Source: Cohnella herbarum (lineage in GTDB: Bacteria > Bacillota > Bacilli > Paenibacillales > Paenibacillaceae). From it: DNA of 64,000 nt. Below, piece after piece: positions 52,044 through 61,752 of this stretch. The first letter of the stretch is position 1, and each line of letters begins with the position of its first letter. The translations under genes and the position numbers were made by a program. The DNA is taken from positions 1 through 64,000 of the forward strand of contig NZ_CP051680.1 of NCBI RefSeq assembly GCF_012849095.1, given 5' to 3'. The notes below the pieces were generated by a model that ran no database searches, was not told the DNA's origin, and saw only the letters and a program-made list of their open reading frames with translations.

Positions 52044-52973
52044 ATGTCGGACGACCGCACGAAGGATAACCTGGTGTTGTTTCCCAAAACATTGGATTAT
52101 TATCAGATACATCTGACGAAAATGTTAGAGACGGAAAGATACGGAGATGCCAAAGGGCTGCTGCTTTTCTTGTTGCAATGCCACGGAGAAGCGGAACGCC
52201 ATCATACGGAATGGCAGGCGCTGCTAGGCTGGCTGAATGCCGCGTTTCCGGAAGCCGTAAGCCACTCCGAATTCGGGCAACTTGCGGAAGCGGAACAAGA
52301 CGAGGACGAGCAAGAGGATGACATCTTCAGGCGCAGAGTCGAGGAGCGGTTCGAATCCGATACCGATTATATCCCGCAATTATTGGCTTCTCTATATAAT
52401 GGGGATGATCCCGAGCAGCAATTGCTGATTCTAAGTCAACTGATGCACGTCGCTCACCCGGACATCGATCTGTCGTTAAGGCAGTGGCTGGCGCGCAAGG
52501 AATATATCCCTCCCGTGCAATTTCGCGCCCTTCAAGCTCTGCGGAAACAAGGGGCGGCGGGACCCGTGTCTTTTTGGAGGGACGGGGAAAGCTTGACGGT
52601 GGAATCCGGCGATACCCCGCTTGTCTTTTCCGAATTTCCGCAAGGCGTTCTGCACGTTCTGGATAGGGTTCGCCAAACGGCGGAAGTATCCGACCCGACG
52701 CTTTCTTATTTCGCGGAAGAGATGTGGAAGGAATGCGTGGAAGTCGCGTATGGAACCTCGATTTATAAAAGCATGGTCGAGGATGACGACGGCTCTTCGG
52801 ACTTATGGGGAGCGGCTCTTCACCAACTGTTGATGGAGAAATTGCACGGCAAACACGGCGACGAATGGATCCGGGAGCAATACGGGATTACGGGGGAATT
52901 GCGCTTTCGTTACGAGCAGGCGCTCCGTTGGCTGCGGCAGTATTCCATCGAGCCGCGACCGAATCACACATGA
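52044..52973 (+). CDS. Hypothetical helical protein in the ysoA position
   Basis: This 309-residue soluble, mostly helical acidic protein carries an acidic linker (EAEQDEDEQEDDIFRRR, near residue 90) and VLHVLDRVRQTAEVSDPTLSYFAEEMWKECVEVAYGTSIY in the C-terminal half. No signal peptide, membrane segment or catalytic motif is seen. In B. subtilis the TPR-repeat protein gene ysoA lies directly upstream of tig; this gene has the same place and a similar length and helical character, so it is probably the counterpart, though individual TPR units are not obvious to me. GGAGGGGG precedes ATG 52044. Confidence 0.75.
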   Translation: MSDDRTKDNLVLFPKTLDYYQIHLTKMLETERYGDAKGLLLFLLQCHGEAERHHTEWQALLGWLNAAFPEAVSHSEFGQLAEAEQDEDEQEDDIFRRRVEERFESDTDYIPQLLASLYNGDDPEQQLLILSQLMHVAHPDIDLSLRQWLARKEYIPPVQFRALQALRKQGAAGPVSFWRDGESLTVESGDTPLVFSEFPQGVLHVLDRVRQTAEVSDPTLSYFAEEMWKECVEVAYGTSIYKSMVEDDDGSSDLWGAALHQLLMEKLHGKHGDEWIREQYGITGELRFRYEQALRWLRQYSIEPRPNHT

Positions 52974-52987
52974 GTTTAGTTTCAGCC

Positions 52988-53016
52988 TTGAACGCGGGAC
53001 GATGTTGTTCTATAAT
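52988..53016 (+). promoter_or_regulatory. Sigma-A promoter of tig
   Basis: TTGAAC (52988-52993) and TATAAT (53011-53016) are separated by exactly 17 bases. This is the best promoter in the window and gives a tig leader of about 60 bases. Confidence 0.85.
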
Positions 53017-53083
53017 AGAGTGGTTTATGTGAATGGAATGGCCGCATCGAAGCGGCAAGATGTTACGGAGGGGAAAGCATAAA

Positions 53084-54373
53084 ATGACAGCAAACTGGGA
53101 AAAGATAGAGAAGAACGTTGGGGTTCTTGAGGTTGAAGTGGATGCGGAGCAAGTTACGATTGCTTTGGACAAGGCGTTTCGCAAAGTCGTACAAAAAGTA
53201 AACGTACCGGGTTTCCGTAAAGGTAAAGTGCCGCGCGGCATTTTCGAAGCTCGTTTCGGCGTCGAAAGCCTCTATCAAGACGCGATCGATATTTTGCTTC
53301 CCGAAGCTTACTCGAAAGCAATCGACGAAGCCGGCATCGAGCCGATCGATCGTCCTGACGTAGACGTTGAGCAATTCGGCAAAGGCAAATCGTTCAAATT
53401 CAAAGCTAAAGTAACGGTTAAACCGGAAGTTAAACTTGGCGACTACAAAGGCTTAGTCGTTCCTGCGGAAGAAGCGGAAGTTTCCGAAGAGGAAGTTGCG
53501 GCCGAGTTGGAGCGCCTGCAAAATCGCCATGCCGAGCTCGTAGTCGTTGATGAAGGTCCCGCGCAACAAGGCGACCACACTTCGATCGATTTCGAAGGTT
53601 TCTTGGACGGAGTTCCGTTCGACGGCGGCAAAGGCGACAACTATTCGCTTGAGCTGGGTTCCGGTTCGTTCATTCCGGGATTCGAAGATCAAGTCGTCGG
53701 TCTTAACATCGCCGAAGAGAAAGACATCAACGTAACTTTCCCTGAAAATTACCAATCGGAAGACTTGGCTGGCAAAGCCGTCGTATTCAAAGTGAAGCTC
53801 AACGAAATCAAACGTAAAAACCTGCCTGCCCTTGACGATGAATTCGCCAAAGACGTAAGCGAGTTCGATACGCTTGAAGAGTACAAAGCCGACTTGACGA
53901 CCAAGCTGAAGGATCGCAAAGTTAAAGATGCCGAGCTCGCTCGCGAAACGGCGATCGTTGACAAAGCGACCGATGCCGCCGAGCTTGAAGTGCCGCAAGT
54001 GATGGTCGATTCCGAGATCGCTCATATGTTGAAGGATTTCGAAAACCGTCTTCGTCAGCAAGGCATGAACCTTGACCTGTACTACCAGTTCAGCGGTCAA
54101 GACGAAGCTGCGCTGAAAGCGCAAATGCAAGTGGATGCGGAGAAACGCGTTCGCAATAACTTGGTCCTCGAGGAAATCGCGAAAGCGGAAAACTTAGACG
54201 TTTCCGAAGCCGATATCGACGAAGAGCTGGAGAACCTGTCCAAGCTGTACAATCGTCCGGCTGAAGAACTTCGGGATATTTTCGCTGCGAACGGATACCT
54301 AGAGAACATGGGCGCGGATCTGAAAGTTCGCAAAGCCGTGAAATTCCTGGTCGACAACAGCAAATCCGCATAA
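53084..54373 (+). CDS. tig: Trigger factor
   Basis: I chose ATG 53084, after GGAGGGG; the frame extends to 53033 without a site. The 429-residue ribosome-bound chaperone and peptidyl-prolyl isomerase has an N-terminal ribosome-binding domain with VPGFRKGKVPRGIFEARFG (the GFRxGxxP signature), a central FKBP-type domain (about 160-245: GDHTSIDFEGFLDGVPFDGGK, GSGSFIPGFEDQVVGLNIAEEK) and the C-terminal helical arms. It folds nascent chains at the ribosome exit. It has its own promoter and a terminator before clpP. Confidence 0.97.
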   Translation: MTANWEKIEKNVGVLEVEVDAEQVTIALDKAFRKVVQKVNVPGFRKGKVPRGIFEARFGVESLYQDAIDILLPEAYSKAIDEAGIEPIDRPDVDVEQFGKGKSFKFKAKVTVKPEVKLGDYKGLVVPAEEAEVSEEEVAAELERLQNRHAELVVVDEGPAQQGDHTSIDFEGFLDGVPFDGGKGDNYSLELGSGSFIPGFEDQVVGLNIAEEKDINVTFPENYQSEDLAGKAVVFKVKLNEIKRKNLPALDDEFAKDVSEFDTLEEYKADLTTKLKDRKVKDAELARETAIVDKATDAAELEVPQVMVDSEIAHMLKDFENRLRQQGMNLDLYYQFSGQDEAALKAQMQVDAEKRVRNNLVLEEIAKAENLDVSEADIDEELENLSKLYNRPAEELRDIFAANGYLENMGADLKVRKAVKFLVDNSKSA

Positions 54374-54390
54374 ATCCAACCATCACAGAA

Positions 54391-54421
54391 AAGGCACGTG
54401 CAACTCGCGTGCCTTATTTTT
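54391..54421 (+). terminator. Terminator after tig
   Basis: AAGGCACG (54391-54398) pairs with CGTGCCTT (54408-54415), followed by ATTTTT. Confidence 0.87.
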
Positions 54422-54557
54422 CACCCCGAATACATAAGCTCAACACCGTCTCAAGACCAACGTTCGCCCGAAAAGAACTCGTCAACATGACATTCCGTTT
54501 TGAACGTGTTAAACTATTACCGAGATTTGAAGTCCAATGAGAAAAGGGGTTGGTAAC

Positions 54558-55160
54558 ATGTTGGTACCTATGGTCGTCGAGCAAACGAATCGCGGAGAGC
54601 GGTCGTACGACATCTATTCTAGGCTCTTGAAGGACCGGATTATTTTTCTCGGAAGCGCGATTGACGACGATGTCGCCAATCTCATTATCGCCCAACTGCT
54701 TTTCTTGGCAGCGGAAGATCCAGAGAAGGACATCCACCTGTACATTAACTCCCCTGGCGGCTCGGTAACGGCCGGTATGGGAATCTTCGATACGATGCAA
54801 TTCATTAAGCCCGACGTATCTACGATTTGCGTTGGCATGGCTGCCAGCATGGGCTCATTGTTGCTTACGGCCGGCGCTCCGGGCAAGCGTTTCGCTTTGC
54901 CGAACAGCGAGATCATGATTCACCAGCCGTTAGGCGGGGTAAGAGGTCAGGCGTCCGATATTAAGATTCACGCGGATTGGATCGTCAAGACGAAACAAAA
55001 GCTGAATCAGATTTACGTCGACCGCACGGGCCAACCGTACGAGAAAATCGAACGGGATACCGACCGCGACAACTTCATGAGCGCGGCAGAAGCGGTACAA
55101 TACGGATTGGTGGATAAAGTAATTACCGCTCCGATTGCTACGGATAATCAGAAAGCATAA
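54558..55160 (+). CDS. clpP: ATP-dependent Clp protease proteolytic subunit
   Basis: This 200-residue serine peptidase starts at ATG 54558, after AAAAGGGG. The catalytic triad is S97 in [13 protein letters not shown]122 in IMIHQPLGG and D169 in [37 protein letters not shown] is the usual N-terminus. It forms the tetradecameric barrel fed by ClpX, encoded 34 bases downstream. In B. subtilis clpP lies elsewhere; pairing with clpX here is as in E. coli. No CtsR-type heptad repeats are evident upstream. Confidence 0.97.
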   Translation: MLVPMVVEQTNRGERSYDIYSRLLKDRIIFLGSAIDDDVANLIIAQLLFLAAEDPEKDIHLYINSPGGSVTAGMGIFDTMQFIKPDVSTICVGMAASMGSLLLTAGAPGKRFALPNSEIMIHQPLGGVRGQASDIKIHADWIVKTKQKLNQIYVDRTGQPYEKIERDTDRDNFMSAAEAVQYGLVDKVITAPIATDNQKA

Positions 55161-55194
55161 GATAGTATGAAGCGGTTTACTAAGGAGGGTTTAC

Positions 55195-56451
55195 ATGTTT
55201 AAATTCAGCGACGAAAAAGGTCAGTTAAAGTGCTCGTTCTGCGGTAAATCGCAGGATCAGGTTCGAAAGCTGGTTGCCGGTCCCGGCGTATATATATGCG
55301 ATGAGTGTATCGAACTGTGCACGGAAATCGTGGAAGAGGAGCTCGGTCACGAAGAAGAGCTCGATCTGAAGGATATTCCGAAGCCGAAAGACATTCGCAA
55401 CATTCTCGACCAGTACGTCATCGGTCAAGAGCAAGCGAAGAAGTCTTTATCGGTTGCCGTATATAATCACTACAAACGCATTAATTCCCAGGCGAAGATC
55501 GAAGACGTCGAGCTACAGAAGAGTAATATCATGCTTGTAGGTCCTACGGGCTCCGGTAAAACGCTTCTCGCTCAGACGATGGCCAAAATTCTTAACGTTC
55601 CTTTCGCGATCGCGGATGCGACTTCCTTAACGGAAGCCGGTTACGTCGGCGAAGACGTCGAGAATATTTTGCTGAAGCTGATTCAAGCGGCGGATTACGA
55701 CGTGGAGAAAGCGGAACGCGGGATCATCTATATCGACGAAATCGATAAAGTCGCGCGCAAATCCGAGAACCCTTCCATCACTCGCGACGTTTCGGGTGAA
55801 GGCGTACAGCAAGCTTTGCTTAAAATTCTTGAAGGCACGGTTGCTTCGGTTCCTCCGCAAGGCGGACGTAAACATCCTCATCAAGAGTTCATCCAGATCG
55901 ACACGACTAACATCCTGTTTATCTGCGGCGGTGCTTTCGACGGTTTGGAACAGTTGATCAAACGCCGTATCGGCAAGAAAGTCATCGGTTTCAGTTCTGC
56001 ACTCGAAGGACAGAAAGATATGAAACCGGGCGAATACTTGTCGCTCGCTCAACCGGAAGATTTGCTCAAATTCGGTTTGATTCCCGAGTTCGTCGGTCGT
56101 TTGCCCGTCATTTCGACGCTGGAGCCGCTTGACGAGCCTGCATTGGTTCGCATTCTTTCCGAGCCGAAGAACGCATTGGTCAAACAATATCAGAAGCTGC
56201 TCGAGATGGATAACGTCAAGCTCGAGTTCGATAACGGAGCGCTTGAGGAAATCGCGCGCGAAGCCATCAAGCGTAATACGGGCGCACGGGGACTTAGAGC
56301 AATCATCGAGGGCATCATGCTCGACGTGATGTACGAAGTGCCGTCGCGCGACGATGTCGTGAACTGTTTGGTAACCGAGAAGGTTATCAAGGAGAAGCTG
56401 ACACCGGAACTAACGACCAAAAAAGGCAAGAAAAAAGAAGAAAGCGCGTAA
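55195..56451 (+). CDS. clpX: ATP-dependent Clp protease ATP-binding subunit ClpX
   Basis: This 418-residue AAA+ unfoldase has an N-terminal zinc-binding domain with C13, C16, C35 and C38, Walker A GPTGSGKT (116-123), Walker [15 protein letters not shown], the [13 protein letters not shown] segment and the [10 protein letters not shown] loop next to the ClpP-binding region. It recognises and unfolds tagged proteins and passes them to ClpP. AAGGAGG precedes ATG 55195. The Lys-rich C-terminus ([10 protein letters not shown]) is normal for Bacilli. Confidence 0.97.
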   Translation: MFKFSDEKGQLKCSFCGKSQDQVRKLVAGPGVYICDECIELCTEIVEEELGHEEELDLKDIPKPKDIRNILDQYVIGQEQAKKSLSVAVYNHYKRINSQAKIEDVELQKSNIMLVGPTGSGKTLLAQTMAKILNVPFAIADATSLTEAGYVGEDVENILLKLIQAADYDVEKAERGIIYIDEIDKVARKSENPSITRDVSGEGVQQALLKILEGTVASVPPQGGRKHPHQEFIQIDTTNILFICGGAFDGLEQLIKRRIGKKVIGFSSALEGQKDMKPGEYLSLAQPEDLLKFGLIPEFVGRLPVISTLEPLDEPALVRILSEPKNALVKQYQKLLEMDNVKLEFDNGALEEIAREAIKRNTGARGLRAIIEGIMLDVMYEVPSRDDVVNCLVTEKVIKEKLTPELTTKKGKKKEESA

Positions 56452-56518
56452 CGGGAGCAGGACGAAAGCCGCCAACAAGGCCTTTCGGCCGACGCGGAGT
56501 TCGCCTAGATTGCCGGTT

Positions 56519-56542
56519 CCACCCCGCCTAAACGCGGGGTGG
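56519..56542 (+). terminator. Hairpin between clpX and ispG (weak terminator)
   Basis: CCACCCCGC (56519-56527) pairs perfectly with GCGGGGTGG (56534-56542) around a 6-base loop. There is no T run, so it may act as a pause or processing site rather than a full terminator. Confidence 0.5.
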
Positions 56543-56571
56543 ACTTTGGCGTATACAGGGGAGAAAAACAT

Positions 56572-57672
56572 ATGTTCAGACGTACAGATACGGTATCCGT
56601 GAAGGTCGGCGATCTTACCATCGGCGGCAACAACCAAGTCATCCTGCAAAGCATGTGCACGACGAAGACGGCCGATGTCGAAGCGACGGTCGCGGAGATC
56701 AAACGGCTTGAGGAAGCGGGCTGTCAGCTCGTTCGCGTAACGGTTAACAACAAAGAAGCGGCGGAAGCCATTAAAGAAATCAAGCGGCAGATCAGCATCC
56801 CTCTTGTCGCGGATATTCATTTCGATTACCGGTTAGCCTTGCTCGCCATCGAGAACGGCATCGACAAGGTCCGGATCAATCCGGGCAATATCGGTCGTCG
56901 CGAGAAGGTCGAAGCCGTCGTTAAAGCTTGCAAAGAACGCGGGATTCCGATTCGGATCGGGGTTAACGCGGGTTCCTTGGAAAACCACTTGCTTGAGAAG
57001 TACGGATACCCTACTGCCGACGCGATGGTCGAAAGCGCGTTGTTCCACATCGGCATTCTCGAAGAACTCGATTTTCACGATATTATCGTATCTCTTAAAG
57101 CATCCGACGTTCCGATGGCCATCGAAGCTTATACGAAGGCGGCGGAAGTCATCCGGTATCCGCTCCATCTAGGCATCACGGAAGCAGGCACGCTGTTCTC
57201 CGGCACGATCAAGAGCTCGGCGGGACTCGGCGTATTGCTGAACCATGGGATCGGAAACACGATGCGCATATCCTTAAGCGCGGATCCGGTTGAAGAAATC
57301 AAGGCGGCCAGAGAGTTGCTTAAGGTGTTCGGATTGATTACCGACGCGCCGACGTTGATTTCCTGCCCGACCTGCGGTCGTCTGGATATCGATCTGTTCG
57401 CCGTCGCCAACGAAGTCGAAGAGTATTTGTCCAAGCTTAAAGTTCCGATCAAGGTGTCCGTCCTCGGCTGCGCGGTGAATGGACCGGGAGAAGCGCGCGA
57501 AGCCGACATCGGCATCGCCGGAGCCCGCGGGGAAGGCATGTTATTCCGGTACGGCGAGATGATCCGGAAAGTTCCCGAAGCGGAGCTCGTAAGCGAACTG
57601 AAGAAGGAAATCGACCAAATCGTGGCCGCTTACGCGGAGACGGGCGTTATTCCGGGGCGTAAACATGGTTAG
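56572..57672 (+). CDS. ispG: 4-hydroxy-3-methylbut-2-enyl diphosphate synthase (IspG/GcpE)
   Basis: The product is 366 residues from ATG 56572, after GGGGAG; an upstream ATG at 56539 has no site. IspG reduces 2-C-methyl-erythritol 2,4-cyclodiphosphate to HMBPP, the penultimate step of the MEP isoprenoid pathway, using a 4Fe-4S cluster. The N-terminal TIM barrel has [37 protein letters not shown] and GVNAGSLE; the C-terminal cluster cysteines are in ISCPTCGRL and [14 protein letters not shown]. It overlaps the next gene by 8 bases. Confidence 0.97.
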   Translation: MFRRTDTVSVKVGDLTIGGNNQVILQSMCTTKTADVEATVAEIKRLEEAGCQLVRVTVNNKEAAEAIKEIKRQISIPLVADIHFDYRLALLAIENGIDKVRINPGNIGRREKVEAVVKACKERGIPIRIGVNAGSLENHLLEKYGYPTADAMVESALFHIGILEELDFHDIIVSLKASDVPMAIEAYTKAAEVIRYPLHLGITEAGTLFSGTIKSSAGLGVLLNHGIGNTMRISLSADPVEEIKAARELLKVFGLITDAPTLISCPTCGRLDIDLFAVANEVEEYLSKLKVPIKVSVLGCAVNGPGEAREADIGIAGARGEGMLFRYGEMIRKVPEAELVSELKKEIDQIVAAYAETGVIPGRKHG

Positions 57673-58156
57673 AATGAAGAGGTTAGCGTTAACCGTCATC
57701 GGTTTAGGATTACTGGTCGTTACCGCATGCGGGAAAGATCAGGCCGATCATGAAGAACATCTCAGCCATGCTCCTAACGGGGATCTTAGGGAGGTTACGG
57801 CTTCCGCGGAGAAGCTGCCTTCTTTTCTGGAGACTCAGCAAGAAGCCGTGCAAGTCGCTTATCAAGTCGCCGGTCAGCTAGGGGATACGCTGCAGTGGAT
57901 TCCTTGTTATTGCGGTTGCGGCGACAGCGCCGGACATAAGAGCAATTTGAATTGCTTTATTAACGAGGTGCGGGAAGACGGTTCGGTGGAATGGGACGAT
58001 CATGGGACGAGATGCGGGGTTTGCGTGCAGATCGCCATGGTGTCCGCCCAGTTGAAGCAGCAAGGGAAAACGAATCTCCAAATTCGCGAGTACATCGATA
58101 ACAAGTACGGTTCGGGTTATGCCAATCCGACGGACACTCCGATGCCTTCCAATTGA
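57665..58156 (+). CDS. PCYCGC-motif lipoprotein
   Basis: This 163-residue protein has a lipoprotein signal ending in VVTAC (C22). The mature part carries [20 protein letters not shown] and then [15 protein letters not shown], a set of six or seven Cys and two His that define PCYCGC-motif proteins. The pattern suggests metal or redox binding outside the membrane, possibly copper; the function is not established to my knowledge. The start overlaps ispG by 8 bases, so it is probably co-transcribed. An internal ATG at 57674 would also keep the signal. Confidence 0.85.
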   Translation: MVRMKRLALTVIGLGLLVVTACGKDQADHEEHLSHAPNGDLREVTASAEKLPSFLETQQEAVQVAYQVAGQLGDTLQWIPCYCGCGDSAGHKSNLNCFINEVREDGSVEWDDHGTRCGVCVQIAMVSAQLKQQGKTNLQIREYIDNKYGSGYANPTDTPMPSN

Positions 58157-58180
58157 TCTGAATGAATTGCGGGATGATAA

Positions 58181-61100
58181 ATGATGGTTCGCATAGGGGA
58201 TGTGAAGGAATTCGCACTCAATAAACAATCGATCCAAGAGCTATGCGGACCCGCCTCTTACATGCGCGGAGAAGCGTATTTCCGCGCGGGTCAGGTTCTG
58301 TCCGTCAGGACGGAAGCCGAAGGAGCCGGGTACCGCGCAATCGTAAAAGGATCGAATCGCAACCGGTACGAGGTTGAAATCGTAATCGACGGAGACGGGG
58401 AGGTAGGGGCTTCATGCGAATGCGCCGCCTACTCCCCGCTTTCTTTTTGCAAACATATCGCGGCCGTTCTGTTAAAGCTCGCGGATGCGACCGCCGAAGA
58501 GTCGCCTGCCGAGACCGATGAGATCTCCGAGAAGGATACCCGCCTGACGAAGCAGGTTATCTTCTTGTTCGACCGCGTATTAAGCGGACAGTCGGGGACT
58601 GAGCCTAACGCGATCGACGAAGACGGATTCGATATGCAGCAGCTTGAAGTAGAGTACTCCTGCAAGCTCGTGAAGAGCTTCTCGAACAAGCCTATGTTCG
58701 CCGTATCGATGAAAGTCGGGCTATCGAGGCTCTATATCGTGCAGAGAATCAAAGATTTCTTGAAGCACGTGGATGCGGGAACCTCCATGTCGTTCGCGAA
58801 GCATTTTTCGTACGATCCTTCAGAGCACAAGTTCAAGGAATTCGATGCCCGGTTCGTTCAGTTGCTGGTCGAAGCGATGAACGTCGAGGAAATCTACAAG
58901 GATTTGTTCCACTCTTTCTCCTCATACTCTCACAGGGAAGAGAGGATATTGGTCATTCCTCCGGCGATATGGGAGAAAATGCTGCCGCTCTTGGAGCATG
59001 TGAATATCAGCTTCGAAGACAAAACCGTCGGTACGCATCCGATGGAACTGATGGATGGCACGTTGCCGATTTCGGTGCAATTGAATAAAGCCGGAGGCGA
59101 AGGGTACCAGCTTGAGATCGAAGGACTTAAAAACTCCACGTTCATGGACAATTACGGCGTCGCAATCGTTAACGGATTGCTGTTCAAGTCCGATCCCGAG
59201 CAACTAAAGCGGATTTCGGATTTGAAAAAAATGTTCCATTACGAGAAAAACACCCGGCTATTGATCGCTCAGGACCAAATCGAAGCGTTCATCGACAGAG
59301 TCGTTCGAGGGTTGAAACAGTTCGTGAACGTGGACATCTCTCCGCAAATCGCCGATCGGATCATCAATCCGCCGCTCAGCGCCAGACTGCATTTGGATTT
59401 TGAAGAAAGCAGGCTGCTAGCGAGGCTTGAATACGTATACGACGACATCGTTATCTCCCCTTTACCGCAGAAAGCGATGAAGAATGCCAGGGACGACGTT
59501 ATTCTGATGAGGGACATCGATCGGGAAAACCGCATTATGGCGCTAATCGAGCGCGCATCGTTCAAGTTTAACGGGCGCGACGTCTACTTGGACCACGAAG
59601 ACGACATTTACGATTTTCTGTACGATATATTGCCTCAACTCGGCGATGACGTGGATATTTACGCGACGGATTCGGTAAGAACGGTCATGCGCACGGTGGA
59701 ATACCAGCCTAAAGCCCGCATCGACGTCGATATCGGAACCAACTGGCTGGAAGTTTCTTTCGACATGGAAGGCATGGACGAGCAAGAAATTCAGAATCTG
59801 CTGCGCAATATCGTGGAGAAGAAAAAATACTATCGGCTCCCCGGCGGTCAATTTCTTTCGCTCGAGCAGGAAAGCTTCCGGGAAATTAACCGCTTATTCG
59901 AGGAACTCGATCTCAGGAAGCCGGACATGAGCGGAAATCGTATTCGGATGCCCGCCGTGCGCGGATTCCAGCTCATGGATCAATTCGGCAAAAATTCTCC
60001 CGGAATTCAGCTTGGGAAGACGTTGCGCAAGTTGTGGGATAACTTGAGGAATCCGGACAACCTCGACTTCGAAGTTCCTTCGGAGCTTGATTCCGTGCTG
60101 CGCGATTACCAGAAATACGGGTACCAATGGTTAAAGACGTTATCCCATTATCGGCTAGGCGGAATTCTTGCGGATGACATGGGATTGGGTAAAACGATTC
60201 AAAGCATTGCGTACATCGTATCGGATATCGCGCAAGTCGAGGAAAACGGGAAAGCGGATGAAAATGGGGAAGCAGGCGGTAAAGCCGAAGCGGACTCGGT
60301 ATCTTCTCCGGTTCTCATCGTGTCGCCGGCATCGCTGATCTACAATTGGGAACGCGAATGCAAGAAGTTCGCCCCGCAGCTACGAACGGTCGTCGCCGCG
60401 GGAGACCGTCAGGAACGCAGCGAGATGATGTCCGAACTGAAGGACGTCGACGTATGGATCACATCTTATCCGCTTCTGCGAAGGGATATCGAGTGGTACG
60501 AGAAGATGAGCTTCCGCACCGTGTTCCTTGACGAAGCGCAAGCGATCAAGAACCATGCCTCGCTTACTTCCCATGCGGTCAGACGTTTGCAAGCCGGGCA
60601 GCGCTTTGCTCTCACCGGAACGCCGATCGAGAACTCGCTCGACGAACTCTGGTCGATCTTCGACGCCGTATTCCCTGGGTTGTTCAGCGGCAAAAAATCG
60701 TTCACGGATTTACCCCGCGATAAAGTGGCGCGTATCGTGAAGCCGTTCATTCTTCGCAGGCTTAAAGGAGAAGTGTTGAAGGAACTGCCCGACAAGATCG
60801 AAAGCGTGCAGCCTTCCGAGCTGTCGACCGAACAAAAGCAACTTTACCTAGCTTACTTGGAGAAGCTGCAATCCGATATCGTGAAGGATTTGCAAACCGA
60901 GGGCGGCTTTCAAAGAAACCGCATGAAGATCTTAGCGGGATTAACTCGGTTAAGGCAGCTATGCTGCCATCCGGCTCTTTTCCTGGAAGGCTACGAGGGA
61001 TCGTCGGGCAAACTGGACCAGTTGCTCGAAATTATCGAGGAATGTCAAGGCAGCAGCAAGAGAATGCTCATTTTCTCCCAGTTTACGTCGATGCTCGATA

Positions 61101-61516
61101 TTATTCGGCAGCAGTTGGACGAGCGGGACACGCCGTATTTTTATTTGGACGGTTCTACGCCGTCGGCGCGGCGGTTGGAAATGTGCGACGAATTCAATGG
61201 CGGCGAACGGGATATTTTCCTGATTTCGTTGAAAGCCGGCGGGACGGGACTTAATTTAACCGGAGCGGACACCGTCGTCTTATTCGACCTATGGTGGAAT
61301 CCCGCGGTGGAACAGCAGGCGGCGGACCGCGCGCATCGCATCGGACAGAAGAAGGTCGTTCAAGTCATCAAGCTCGTCGCTCAAGGGACGATCGAGGAGA
61401 AAATGCTGGAGCTTCAGCAGCGGAAGAAGGATCTGATCGACGAGGTCATCCAACCCGGAGAAACGGCGTTATCGACGTTGTCGGAAGAGGATATTCGCGA
61501 GTTGTTGGAAATCTAA
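58181..61516 (+). CDS. SNF2-family helicase with SWIM zinc finger
   Basis: This 1111-residue DEAD/DEAH-type ATPase has, near the N-terminus, a SWIM zinc finger (C79-x-C81, then C90-x-H92). A long bacterial SNF2-associated region precedes two RecA-like domains: motif I LADDMGLGKTIQSI (near residue 667), motif II DEAQAIKN (near 783), motif III ALTGTPIENSLDELW, motif V VFLISLKAGGTGLNLTGADTVV and motif VI ADRAHRIGQKK. It translocates on duplex DNA and may remodel protein-DNA complexes or aid repair. ATG 58181 is followed at once by another ATG, with a weak ribosome site. An in-frame EN/GKADENGEAGGKAEAD stretch is low-complexity. Confidence 0.93.
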   Translation: MMVRIGDVKEFALNKQSIQELCGPASYMRGEAYFRAGQVLSVRTEAEGAGYRAIVKGSNRNRYEVEIVIDGDGEVGASCECAAYSPLSFCKHIAAVLLKLADATAEESPAETDEISEKDTRLTKQVIFLFDRVLSGQSGTEPNAIDEDGFDMQQLEVEYSCKLVKSFSNKPMFAVSMKVGLSRLYIVQRIKDFLKHVDAGTSMSFAKHFSYDPSEHKFKEFDARFVQLLVEAMNVEEIYKDLFHSFSSYSHREERILVIPPAIWEKMLPLLEHVNISFEDKTVGTHPMELMDGTLPISVQLNKAGGEGYQLEIEGLKNSTFMDNYGVAIVNGLLFKSDPEQLKRISDLKKMFHYEKNTRLLIAQDQIEAFIDRVVRGLKQFVNVDISPQIADRIINPPLSARLHLDFEESRLLARLEYVYDDIVISPLPQKAMKNARDDVILMRDIDRENRIMALIERASFKFNGRDVYLDHEDDIYDFLYDILPQLGDDVDIYATDSVRTVMRTVEYQPKARIDVDIGTNWLEVSFDMEGMDEQEIQNLLRNIVEKKKYYRLPGGQFLSLEQESFREINRLFEELDLRKPDMSGNRIRMPAVRGFQLMDQFGKNSPGIQLGKTLRKLWDNLRNPDNLDFEVPSELDSVLRDYQKYGYQWLKTLSHYRLGGILADDMGLGKTIQSIAYIVSDIAQVEENGKADENGEAGGKAEADSVSSPVLIVSPASLIYNWERECKKFAPQLRTVVAAGDRQERSEMMSELKDVDVWITSYPLLRRDIEWYEKMSFRTVFLDEAQAIKNHASLTSHAVRRLQAGQRFALTGTPIENSLDELWSIFDAVFPGLFSGKKSFTDLPRDKVARIVKPFILRRLKGEVLKELPDKIESVQPSELSTEQKQLYLAYLEKLQSDIVKDLQTEGGFQRNRMKILAGLTRLRQLCCHPALFLEGYEGSSGKLDQLLEIIEECQGSSKRMLIFSQFTSMLDIIRQQLDERDTPYFYLDGSTPSARRLEMCDEFNGGERDIFLISLKAGGTGLNLTGADTVVLFDLWWNPAVEQQAADRAHRIGQKKVVQVIKLVAQGTIEEKMLELQQRKKDLIDEVIQPGETALSTLSEEDIRELLEI

Positions 61517-61553
61517 TAAATTGGCATCGAGACGTTCCCCCGATGACTATATC

Positions 61554-61604
61554 TGCCGGTATTCGGGCAATACTACCATGTATAGCCCGGGTGCCGGTTT
61601 TTTT
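61554..61604 (+). terminator. Terminator after the SNF2 gene
   Basis: TGCCGGTATTCGGGC pairs with GCCCGGGTGCCGGT with a few internal mismatches, followed by seven T. Confidence 0.85.
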
Positions 61605-61752
61605 ACATTTCAGATAGCGTAAAATCCAGACTACTTTTCTGAAATGTCTCCGACATAAACGTTCCCCCACCATCCCTAAGGACGGTTGAGGCCGTTTATG
61701 CTTGGTTTTTAGCTGCGCCTACCCGAGGGCGCGATCGGGGAGGATGATCCAG